From positions 1,426,001-1,490,000 of the forward strand of contig JAEILZ010000004.1 of assembly GCA_018873225.1 (NCBI GenBank): a stretch of 64,000 nt of DNA. Direction: 5' to 3'. The DNA comes from [Phialemoniopsis] sp. UDSM-2020. Its lineage: Eukaryota; Ascomycota; Sordariomycetes; Thyridiales; Thyridiaceae. Positions 35,337 through 43,456 of this stretch are shown here, piece by piece. The notes beneath the pieces were generated by a model, which saw only the letters and a list, made by a program, of their open reading frames with translations, was not told the origin of the DNA and made no database searches. The position numbers were made by a program, and so were the translations under genes. Positions within the stretch are counted from its first letter, which is position 1. Each line of letters starts with the position of its first letter.

Positions 35337-37515
35337 TTAGATCCTTGTGATCTCCACTCTCGCCCGTTCATACACCATATGGCCCAGCATCCCGCCGGCC
35401 TGTTCAGTGCCCGATGTTGATGGAGGGTAGAGGATCATTCTTGCATACGTTCCAGCTCCTCGCCGCTTCGACAAATAGCCAGGGTTGATGACGAGTACAC
35501 TCTCGACGACCTTCACGGATGAATTAGCCTTTGAGCCCATGCTGTACTCGAGATGAGGATTGGTGTACAAACCTTTGCAAAGGGGGGCAAAATACTGGGC
35601 ATGATCAAAACGTCCGGCCGGACGTTGACCATCTCTCCCAGCTTGAGGTAGCTCAGATCGAGCATTGCACCTGTGGCCACGCCTTCGGTCGTGCCAGTCT
35701 TGGGCAGCTTCTGCCTGTCTGTAGGTGGAAACAGAGGGAAGTAATGCCTCTGCTCGATCAGATACCGGCTAAGACGCTCAAAGATGTTTGGAGACAAGAT
35801 CTTGCCACCGACAAGCTCTTCAGTCCGTAACTCATAGAGTACATCCTGGGATGAGATTCCTAGGACCATCTCGTTCATGGATAGAGTCATCGGGTTGCCA
35901 ATGATTTTGGCAGCTTTCGGTAGCCCGAGCTCCTTTTTCGAGAAAGCGTCCTGCGGCCATGAGACATGCTTGTCAATGATATCGCGTACAGATGGCACAA
36001 GAAGAATAGTCATGTGGGGGTTGGCAGCGGCGAGGCGGTTGATGGCAGGAGAGAACATGTACTTGAAGACGGTGGACATTGTTGCCGTATCCGGCTCCAC
36101 CACGGCATCATCGGGCAGGTCGAAATCACCCGTGGCGATCAGCGGATGGTCTATATCGATAAAAGGACCCGTCAGTATCAAGGCGTCAGCGTAGGTGTCG
36201 GCTGCGTGATCGCAGAGAGCGTGCAGCGGCTCAAAGTCCAGGTTGTCGTCGGCGGTGTAGGGGCCGGCAGCGTAGATGATGTTGAGGGGCATCGGGTCCG
36301 AGTCCGAGTCCATCGCATCGGGGTCGCCCCTCAACCTCTCCCGGTGCGCCTCGAGGGTGGCCGGGGTTGAGGCTGCATTCGGCAGCATGGGCGCTTCCAG
36401 AATTTCGGTGACAGTGAATGAGTGGCCCGAAGCATTGCTGCCGCGAAGAGCGACGATCTGGCCCGGGAAAAATTGGAAGCCTCGCAGCTTGCCAAGATCG
36501 AGGGTCACCCGTAACCCACTGCCCATTCTCCTCGACGTCTCCAAGACAACAGAGGCAGCATTGAGCTTGCCCTCGGGCGAGTCTGATGCAATCCGACCAA
36601 CAGCAACCACTTCTGACGTGCTCTGACTTGCTGCACTACCGAACGCCGAGTAGTCTAGTTTGTGATGCTCCATAATCAAGTTCTGGAACTCGTCTATCCT
36701 GTCGTCGAGGATCTCTGATGCCTCGGACAATTTCATTGCTAGAGGCTTATACCCAAGCTTCTTTTGGTCAGAAGCAGCAGTAAGCTTGATTCGCGACTCC
36801 CCAAATGGTGCGATGGGAGGTTCGGCAGGGGAAAGCGTGTCGTTAAGGACTTCGATAACTTCGCCAGCGTTCTTGCGGTCGACAAAGGAGGAAGGCCTAT
36901 AATTCAATCAGTCTTTAGGCCATTGCGGCTAGATCAGGACGGCTCACGGTATGGCGCCCATGTTGTTCATTTGCTCTTCCAACTTGATGTTAGGAGAGCT
37001 CTTGTAGTCTGGAGAGCTGCTGGCTACGCCATTCTTCACGCGCGAGATTGAAGGCGTCTCCAACTGCCTCTTCTTGATGGAGCCGGTCTTGTTGAGTTTG
37101 GCCGTACCAGGAGTGTTGGGCATCAGGCCATCGATCCTAGAAGTCATACATGAGCATTCATGATATCTGAGATGCTGCCTCTTCGTGTGGCGACTCACAT
37201 GCCGAAGACATCACCGCCTTTGGCACTTGCCCGTGGCGTTGCGCCAACCCGCTTCTCCGTCTTGATGTGTGTTTGGGTCCGGTTGTTCCTCTCCAGTGCA
37301 TCCAGGAGATCCTGCTTGAAAGCCTGGAGTCTCTCTATAGACGGTCGCATCTCCTCCGAGTCCATCTTGATGCAATAAGACTCCCATTTGAAGAACAAGT
37401 CCTGCACCGTCAGCTCATGTGTGCGCATGATGGACTGCAGCGCCACGACGACATCGGGCTCGAGTTCCTTGCCGCCAACGGCGAAGCGCTCGTTGAGTTC
37501 GGCCGTCTCCGCCAT
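35337..37515 (-). CDS. POL12: DNA polymerase alpha subunit B (Pol12)
   Basis: Four exons, 37515-37199, 37136-36948, 36896-35573 and 35510-35337, give 667 residues. Exon phases agree at all joins; the last intron ends at a CGTGAAG acceptor with an upstream GGCTAATTC branch site. The N-terminal globular domain (ELTVQDLFFKWESYCIKMDS) is followed by a linker, an OB-fold region (SGLRVTLDLGKLRGFQFFPG) and the calcineurin-like inactive phosphodiesterase domain (LNIIYAAGPYTADDNLDFEP, ALILTGPFIDIDHPLIATGD, MTILLVPSVRDI). The C-terminal piece VVESVLVINPGYLSKRRGAG closes the family fold. Pol12 tethers primase to polymerase alpha for replication initiation. Without the last exon the protein would lack this C-terminal strand. 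Confidence 0.93.
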
Positions 37516-38103
37516 ATTGTCTCGAATCTAGTCGATGACTCTAAAAGCCAAGTCCGTGTCTTTGGCAAGGTCGAAAACTCCTCTGCAATCGATTCGGAAA
37601 TATGTTTACTGAATTTTGGTGTGTGAGAAGTAGCTTGGATCACGAATTGGCGGGGAGACGCGACTTGACGCGTTAAGTGGTGATCCACTCATTGTATAAG
37701 AGCGGAGCACTACCGCACCCAACAGCGGTTGATACCACCAATGACTCCGCTCCCGTTGATCAACCGATGCCCCTGTCGCACCCCTAGAAAAGCGTTCCAC
37801 TGCGACGGGCCGCCCAGCCTACGATAAGACATTATCGCTATTCGTCTTCAACAAATTTCCGGGACAACCTTGGCGGCTTCTCCTTTCTTCAACAAGGGTC
37901 TCACCATACCCGCTCCTTGTAGTAGCCGTGCATTACAGAGGGTAATCTGGCGTGTCTCTGTACGATACATCCCAGATCTTTATGACCGGTATTATCGTTT
38001 CTCAAAGTCGAAGCCCGAGCAAGCATCGGAGACGAAAGCCGATCCAGTGCCAGCCGCTAAGACTGGACTTTTGGCTTCGACCTCAGGACCAACAGAAAAC
38101 ATC
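37516..38103. promoter_or_regulatory. divergent promoter between POL12 and the Sec14-like gene
   Basis: About 590 bp. From 37828 to the ATG at 38104 the Sec14-like frame is open without any ATG (92 codons); see the findings. No specific sites are recognised. Confidence 0.4.
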
Positions 38104-39281
38104 ATGGCAACTGCTATAGCTACATCTCAAGCCAACACCGACGTCATGCAGGAGAAGGTCGCAGGACCTCTCAAGACGCCGATCCTCGCACCTACGGCGA
38201 GCAGCAAGCCGGAGAAGCGTGCCGCCTTGACTGTCGACCAGCGGGAGAAGTACGAATGGCTTCTTGAGCAGGTCAAGGGCTGGACAGAGATCAAGTCCGA
38301 CAAGGGCAAATCTGGCCCGCTGACCGACAGCGAGCGCATGTGGCTCACCAAGGAGTGTCTGTTGCGGTACCTCAGAGCAACCAAGTGGCACCAGAAGGAG
38401 TCGCTGAAGCGGCTGCACGACACCGTCCTTTGGAGGAGAGAGTACGGCGTCGAGGAGCTGACCGCCGAGCACATTTCTCCCGAGAATGAGACTGGCAAGC
38501 AGATCCTACTGGGTTATGACAAGGAGGGACGTCCATGCCACTACTTGAACCCAGGTCGACAAAACACCGACCCGACTCCACGACAGGTTCAGCATCTCGT
38601 GTACATGGTGGAGCGTGTCATCGACCTGATGCCTGCCGGACAGGAGATGCTGGCGCTGCTCATCAACTTCAAGACGAGCAAGTCTCGCTCAAACACTGCC
38701 CCAGGCATCAGCACCGGCCGCGAGGTCCTGCACATTCTCCAGACACACTATCCCGAGCGCCTTGGTCGTGCCCTCATCATCAATGGTTCGTGAACTTCCC
38801 TCCCCTGAATTGGATGACTACCTTTACTAACTCTCAGCCAGTCCCCTGGGTTGTCTGGGGTTTCTTCAAACTCATCACTCCTTTCATCGACCCGCACACC
38901 AAGCAGAAGCTCAAGTTTAACGAAGACATGACACAATACGTGCCCAGCGAACAGCTCTGGACCGAGTTCAGTGGTAAGCTCGAGTTCGAGTACGACCACG
39001 ACGTCTACTGGCCAGCCTTGCAGAAGCTGGCCCAGGAACGCCGAGAGGCCAGGACCAAGCGGTGGACTGAGGGCGGAAAGCAGATCGGAGAGTCCGAAGA
39101 CTTCCTAGCTGGTGCGCTCGAGCACGGTGTTGCGGGACTCGCTGAGACGAAGGTCGCTGACCCTACCGCAAAGATTGACGATAGTGCGGCCGATGCAAAG
39201 GTCGAAGACCTCAAGGTGGACGAGCTCAATATTACTGAAGAGGCGAAGGCCGAGGAGAGTAAGACCGAGGCGACCTCATAA
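38104..39281 (+). CDS. Sec14-like phosphatidylinositol transfer protein (Pdr16-type)
   Basis: Two exons, 38104-38785 and 38842-39281, give 373 residues, with a GTTCGT donor, TTACTAAC branch site and CAGCCAG acceptor. The N-terminal CRAL-TRIO-N helices (LTKECLLRYLRATKWHQKES) precede the lipid-binding CRAL-TRIO domain (LLGYDKEGRPCHYLNPGRQN, VYMVERVIDLMPAGQEMLAL, ALIINVPWVVWGFFKLITPF). The C-terminal tail is charged and repetitive (EEAKAEESKTEATS). The last part of the lipid-binding pocket comes from exon 2. Pdr16-type proteins move phosphatidylinositol or sterol between membranes and influence azole tolerance in yeasts; that role is by family. The start is the first ATG of the frame. Confidence 0.88.
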
Positions 39282-39461
39282 TTCTTAGGAGCCTCATCCC
39301 TGTAGATGTTAAAGCATAGATAAATGACTTGTAATACTAATCAATTCATCGCACTAAATCTGGCAGGGGTCCAAGGGGTGTGAGGTCTTGCATTTTGGAG
39401 ATATCAATGGTGATGCTCAGGACTAACAGCAAGATGAGAGAGCCCCAGAAAAAAAAAGATT
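39282..39461. other. 3' region of Sec14-like gene up to the tRNA terminator
   Basis: A short stretch of 180 bp between the stop codon of the Sec14-like gene and the Pol III terminators of the minus-strand tRNA gene. The two transcription units converge here. Confidence 0.4.
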
Positions 39462-39468
39462 AAAAAAA
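39449..39468 (-). terminator. Pol III terminator of tRNA-Lys copy A
   Basis: Read on the minus strand, a run of seven T (39468-39462) is followed after four bases by a run of nine T (39457-39449). This is the expected Pol III stop signal, about 40 nt downstream of the tRNA 3' end. Confidence 0.7.
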
Positions 39469-39477
39469 CAGGTGCGT

Positions 39478-39494
39478 TCCAGAGTGACTCTGGA
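39478..39494 (-). repeat. trailer hairpin of tRNA-Lys copy A
   Basis: Minus strand TCCAGAG-TCA-CTCTGGA, a perfect 7-bp stem with a 3-nt loop, located between the mature tRNA end and the T-run. The same stem occurs in copy B with a different loop. Confidence 0.65.
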
Positions 39495-39517
39495 GCATCG
39501 GGAATTGAGCCCGATGC
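39495..39517 (-). repeat. inverted repeat joining tRNA-Lys copy A 3' end and its trailer
   Basis: GCATCGGG at the tRNA 3' acceptor side is followed after seven bases by its exact complement CCCGATGC in the trailer. The precursor could form this 8-bp hairpin in place of the acceptor stem. Confidence 0.65.
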
Positions 39518-39638
39518 GGGGGTCGAACCCGCAACCTTGAGATTAAGAGTCTCACGCTCTACCTATTATGATTGTTAGTGGCTTGTCTGGTAGAGAGAAA
39601 CCATGGGAATAGAAGCTTACCGATTGAGCTAACCGGGC
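39508..39638 (-). tRNA. tRNA-Lys(CUU), copy A, interrupted in the D-loop by a GT-AG intron
   Basis: The gene has two parts on the minus strand: 39638-39621 (18 nt) and 39562-39508 (55 nt). Joined, they give a canonical 73-nt tRNA: acceptor GCCCGGT/ATCGGGC (one G-U), D-stem GCTC/GAGC with loop AATCGGTA, anticodon stem TGAGA/TCTCA with loop CTCTTAA (anticodon CTT, lysine), T-stem GCGGG/CCCGC with TTCGACC, and discriminator T, as in yeast tRNA-Lys(CUU). The 58-bp insert (39620-39563) lies between G18 and G19, not at the usual 37/38 site. The A box (TAGCTCAATCGG) stays intact because the insert begins with G; the B box GGTTCGACC is normal. Ordinary tRNA finders may call this a broken gene because the split is in the D-loop. 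Confidence 0.85.
39563..39620 (-). other. 58-bp spliceosomal-type intron in tRNA-Lys copy A
   Basis: The insert begins GTAAGCTTCTA and ends CATAATAG. It has a CTAAC branch motif at 39578-39574, whose A lies 12 nt from the 3' end. These are the donor, branch and acceptor features of fungal spliceosomal introns, and the length is typical of them. No bulge-helix-bulge form for the tRNA splicing endonuclease is apparent. Confidence 0.75.
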
Positions 39639-41388
39639 TGGTTGTCGGAGTGTTGCGTTAAACTACGCTACCCGTGTTATGCGTTGGATGCTCGGATTGT
39701 CGTGAGCCTCTTGCCCCTGGTCTCACTTATCTCTTCCCCGAGAGCATGCCATTCAATACCTGAGCTGTGTCTCACATACCTCCTATACTTATGCTGTACA
39801 ACTGTGACCAAACATCTTCCAAAGACTTCTTGTTTTGACCTTGGGCCAGCATTTCAGTCTTCTGCTGCCTTTGAAGCTCGCTTTATGGCTCGCTGTCTTC
39901 AAAAGACAGTCCCATAAGGCTGAGAGTGTGGTGTGAGAAGCCTGGTATTTTGTGCTGTAGTGTGCTTCTAAGTAATATTTCTCTGGAACAAGATCGAGTT
40001 ATTATGCAAACATCTTCTGTGCTTTGTGTATACGATTTGAACGCTGTGTTGATCAGCTGATACTGTAAGTGATTTGGCCCTTGCAATGTTGGTTTCAGAC
40101 TTGATTTCAAATGCGATGCTTTTCCGTCAAGCCTGCCTCGCACTAAATGTGCTACTGTTTGTGTTCATCTTGTGAGGATTTTGGATTGATAGGTGGTGAT
40201 ATGTAATATAGAATTCATGCTGAGGCTGAGGAGGGCAAATACCTAACCCGAAACTATTACACATCAGCAAGTTGTGCACACACTCACAATATCATAATGC
40301 GCAGCCCATCTGCCATGGCTGTACTGTCACGATCTTGAGTAGCCGCCGGCCTGCTGCGCAAGCCGCAATTTTCTGTATCTTAGAGTAGCTTCAACAACTA
40401 TCTGCCAACTGGATGTGCAGCCCTGTTTATTTGAGGCGCTGAACGGGCTCCCGACCCTGTGGTGCAGGCCCCTGAGCCGATTGAATGTCAGCCGGACTGC
40501 TACCCTGTTACAACGCAAAGCTGTATGTAGATCTAGACCGATGTTCATCATTTTGTTTGGGCTCTCTCTAGAGTGGACATTGTGTAATCCTAAATGGATG
40601 CATTGTGTTGACTGTGTTATATTAAAGTTTGTTCATTGTGTTGACGGGGTATTGCTTTCTGTCATATGAATAATTAATAACCTTTGGGCTTCAGCTTCTT
40701 AGAAAAGATAATCAGATCTAGTAAAACAGATTTAATGCAATCTACACAATAGAACCTGAACGGGTTAGAGTTCGAGACGCAGACAACGACCTGGGGGATC
40801 ATACTGGCATTGGTGAAGAGGGCTCATCCGCCTGCGAATAGGGTTATTGGCCAATGCTATGTCGAGACCAAGAGAGATGTAGTTTGCACATCGCATTGAG
40901 ATCTGGTGAAGTCTGTGACTGTATAGCTGTGACAAGAGGGCGATGGATTGAGAGTAAGGAGTGGATTGTAGAATAGCTAATGGCTCCAGGATATCATGCC
41001 TTGGTGCGTCCCCTCCTCATTGTCAACTGCGAGCATGGTTGACCTCTCACTCAGGGTTTCTTGAATCATACCGTCTTCTCTTCAGCATTATTGTCCAAGA
41101 CTACCACTCACCTTTGCAACCTTTCTTACTAAACTCTAGTCCCTCTTGAATCTTACAAGTGTTCTTTGAATGCACTTACACCAAGTTGGATTTCTTTCAT
41201 CAAGCAAGGATTTCATACCATTCGAAGCCCCTCCCTTAGTGAGCATGAAGTTGCTATACTGAGCCTGGAGGCCTTTGAGCCTGCTAATTGTATGTCTTGT
41301 GGGCTTAAAAGTCGAGTGCTAATTGTGTCAAGAACACATGAAACGCATAACGTGCGTAGCGCAGATTAGCAAAACTTTCTGGCATTCA
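39639..41388. other. AT-rich gene-free spacer between two divergent tRNA-Lys genes
   Basis: About 1.75 kb bounded by the 5' ends of the two tRNA genes. No coding frame is convincing. The outer about 47 bp on each side are related to each other (inverted). A short direct repeat CATTGTGTTGAC occurs at 40601-40612 and 40634-40645. The composition is AT-rich with many TG/TT steps, compatible with decayed repeat DNA, but I recognise no transposon domain or terminal repeats. Confidence 0.5.
40601..40645 (+). repeat. short direct repeat CATTGTGTTGAC, two copies
   Basis: Exact 12-bp copies at 40601-40612 and 40634-40645, spaced by 33 bp, inside the spacer between the tRNA genes. A partial third copy (CATTGTGTAA) lies at about 40578. 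The meaning is unknown. Confidence 0.55.
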
Positions 41389-41515
41389 GCCCGGTTAGCT
41401 CAATCGGTAAGCTTCTAGGTCTGGTTCCTCGACGAGATAAGCCTCTAACAACCATAATAGGTAGAGCGTGAGACTCTTAATCTCAAGGTTGCGGGTTCGA
41501 CCCCCGCATCGGGCT
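41389..41515 (+). tRNA. tRNA-Lys(CUU), copy B, interrupted in the D-loop by a GT-AG intron
   Basis: Two parts, 41389-41406 (18 nt) and 41461-41515 (55 nt), are identical in sequence to the exons of copy A and fold into the same 73-nt tRNA-Lys with anticodon CTT. The 54-bp insert (41407-41460) is at exactly the same position, between G18 and G19 of the D-loop. The copy lies in opposite orientation to copy A, so the two genes are transcribed away from each other. Identical exons combined with diverged intron middles indicate that the mature tRNA sequence is under selection, and hence that both copies are probably functional genes and not pseudogenes. Confidence 0.85.
41407..41460 (+). other. 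54-bp spliceosomal-type intron in tRNA-Lys copy B
   Basis: The first 11 bp (GTAAGCTTCTA) match the copy A intron. The 3' part has CTAAC at 41445-41449 with its branch A 12 nt from the end, and the last 8 bp (CATAATAG) match copy A. The middle differs in length and sequence. This pattern of conserved splice sites and a free middle is what spliceosomal constraint produces. Confidence 0.75.
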
Positions 41516-41528
41516 CAATTCCCGATGC
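41506..41528 (+). repeat. inverted repeat joining tRNA-Lys copy B 3' end and its trailer
   Basis: GCATCGGG, seven bases, then CCCGATGC, identical to the arrangement at copy A. It could form an 8-bp hairpin that competes with the acceptor stem. Confidence 0.65.
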
Positions 41529-41545
41529 TCCAGATATACTCTGGA
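41529..41545 (+). repeat. trailer hairpin of tRNA-Lys copy B
   Basis: TCCAGA-TATAC-TCTGGA, a perfect 6-bp stem. Copy A has the same stem with loop GTCAC, so the stem is kept while the loop changes. Confidence 0.65.
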
Positions 41546-41557
41546 ACAAGCACCTTC

Positions 41558-41564
41558 TTTTTTT
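41558..41564 (+). terminator. Pol III terminator of tRNA-Lys copy B
   Basis: A run of seven T, 43 nt after the mature tRNA end, matches the spacing at copy A. Confidence 0.7.
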
Positions 41565-41718
41565 GCCCTTGTTCTTTTTCTATATTTCTTTTTGGTCAAT
41601 TCTCTCTTCTGGCTGGAAGAGTGAATTTTATGTAAAGCACAGTCTTCTCTTTGCTTCTAATTTGTATCATATGAATTTGGGCGGGCAATAGAGGGTGTAT
41701 GACTGCGGTCAATGTAAG

Positions 41719-41728
41719 TACCTAGGTA
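41719..41728. promoter_or_regulatory. TACCTAGGTA palindrome
   Basis: A perfect 10-bp palindrome in the TRS31 upstream region, about 160 bp from its ATG. The same palindrome occurs at 63358-63367, and half-sites occur in several other intergenic stretches of this window. Confidence 0.4.
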
Positions 41729-41883
41729 TTGAGAGGCCTTTGGTGTACTGTCACCAAAACGGACCCACGCGAGGCCTGCCTACTGTTGCTGGTGTGTGTC
41801 CCGCCGTTAAGTCAAACGTCCAAGCTCCGGTCAGAACTTGGACTTACCCAACTTGTAAGAACAGACAGAGCCTTGCGCATACA

Positions 41884-42667
41884 ATGGCAAGCATACCGAC
41901 TGGCAAGACGCCGGTCAAAGACCAGCCAGGTCTACGATACCCTTCAAATGGCAAAACCATCTACCACCGACCGCTAAATCGCACCCGCACCGGCGAGCTC
42001 AGCCAGGCCAGCTTTGCCTACCTCTTCTCCGAGATGATCAGCTACGCGCAGCGCCAAGTGCGAGACATTCAGGACCTGGAAAAGAAGTACGCATTGCCCC
42101 CTCGTTCGTACCCTCGAGGCATCTCTCACACAAGGCGATGTCTTCCCTCCATCACCTCAAGCAAAAGCGTCGATCCGTGCTAACCTCGTCGCCTCCTTCT
42201 CTCTTCACTGTAGGCTCAATCTCCAGGGCCACCCCATCGGCCTCAAGCTGCTCGACCTCCTCCTCTACCGCGAGCCGGCGCGCACGCAGACGCGCCCGCT
42301 GACCGTCATCACGCTGCTGCACTTCATCAAGATCAACGTGTGGCAGCACCTCTTTGGCCGGCAGGCCGACCGCCTCGAGCGCAGCAGCAACCCAGACACG
42401 CCCGACGAGTACATGATCATCGACAATGAGCCCCTCGTCAACCAGTACGTCAGCGTGCCCCGCGAGATGAGCCAGCTCAACTGCGCCGCCTTCGTCGCCG
42501 GCGTCGTCGAGGGCGTCTGCGACGGCGCCGGGTTCCCCGCCCGCGTGACGGCGCACAGCGTGGGCAAGGCCGCCGAGGAGGGCGAGATGTGGCCCGGCAA
42601 GACTGTGTTCTTAGTCAAGTTCGAGGCCGTCGTGCTGGAGAGGGAGAACTACATGGGCAAGGCGTAG
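41884..42667 (+). CDS. TRS31: TRAPP complex subunit Trs31 (Bet3 family)
   Basis: Two exons, 41884-42086 and 42214-42667, give 218 residues. The donor is GTACGC and the acceptor CACTGTAG, and the join gives DLEKKLNLQGHPIGLKLLDL in frame. Family blocks are YHRPLNRTRTGELSQASFAY, LFSEMISYAQRQV, LLYREP and VITLLHFIKINVWQHLFGRQ. A short acidic loop (RSSNPDTPDEYMIID) and the Bet3-type C-terminal half (FVAGVVEGVCDGAGFPARVT, KTVFLVKFEAVVLERE) follow. Trs31/TRAPPC5 is a core subunit of the TRAPP tethering and Rab-exchange complexes of the secretory pathway. The start is the ATG at 41884; the frame upstream contains only near-cognate codons. Confidence 0.93.
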
Positions 42668-43059
42668 GGGAGAGACGGAACCCAAGAGCCGGAGGGGTAG
42701 GCGGGGGAGAGAAATGCGGTCTACCCAAGAGAGGACAGCGAAGCAGACGATGCTGTCGCTACTGCATGGCAACGGCGTTTTGGAGTTTATATATCTCACG
42801 ATTTCGGGGCCTGTGGCCTACATCTGATGTGCCAAAGAAAGTTCCATGGTTCTCAATACGCTATGCCCTGATTGAAAGCACGACACAAAAAACACGCAGC
42901 CGTTCACCTGGTATCATGCTCCTCTAATGTGGCTCCAAAGACCTCGCGCCATCCGAAACGCCAATGTGACTGTCCCATAACAAGTTCCGATCAACCTCTC
43001 AGCAAGGAACACACCGCCATCGAAGCCCAAAATGCCCATTCCTTTCATTCCTCCAGATA
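42668..43059. other. convergent intergenic region
   Basis: About 390 bp between TRS31 and the small acidic protein gene, holding two 3' UTRs. No gene is seen. Confidence 0.4.
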
Positions 43060-43456
43060 TCACCTCGGTAGGCCCTTGTACGCAGCCGCCTTGCCCTTCC
43101 GGCTCGCGTTGCCCTCGGTGGGACCTTTGCGCATCAGCTCGCCGAGCCCGAGGTCTTTCCACGCCGGCTCCTTGGTCTTCTGGGTGGCCTTTTGAATGCC
43201 AAACGCGGCGTGCTGGTCCGGGACGACATCGTCCTCGTCCTCCGGGTTGATGGGCTGGTGCTGCGGCGGGACGTAGATCTCGTCGTCGGGCAGGCGGTCC
43301 TTGCAAAAGTCCTCGAATAGGTCGGCGTCGCGGGCTCGCTGCATGTGCACGTACGTGTAGCAGCCGTCTTTGTTCTGTCGAGAGAGCACGGGGATGCGTG
43401 AGTACGTATCGGAGTGTGGGTTTTGCGCGAGCTGCGGGGGGCAGAGATCTTACCAT
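43060..43456 (-). CDS. small acidic hypothetical protein
   Basis: I do not recognise this protein. The main exon is 43374-43060 (acceptor TCGACAG) and encodes NKDGCYTYVHMQRARDADLF, then an acidic stretch (INPEDEDDVVPDQ) and a basic C-terminus (ASRKGKAAAYKGLPR). The simplest model takes the start from an ATG followed at once by a GTAAGA donor (43456-43454), so the first coding exon would be one codon long and the protein 105 residues. A longer 5' structure is possible, because the frame before that ATG is also open. There are no membrane segments and no cysteine pattern. Confidence in the second exon is higher than in the start. Confidence 0.55.

Noticed and set aside
40750..40790. Sequence like a tRNA B box (GGGTTAGAGTTCGAGAC)
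   Set aside because: No matching T-stem, anticodon arm or acceptor stem can be formed around it.
39642..41369. Short ORFs in the spacer between the tRNA genes
   Set aside because: They are AT-rich and without family features, and begin or end in the tRNA flanks. No transposase or reverse transcriptase motif is present.
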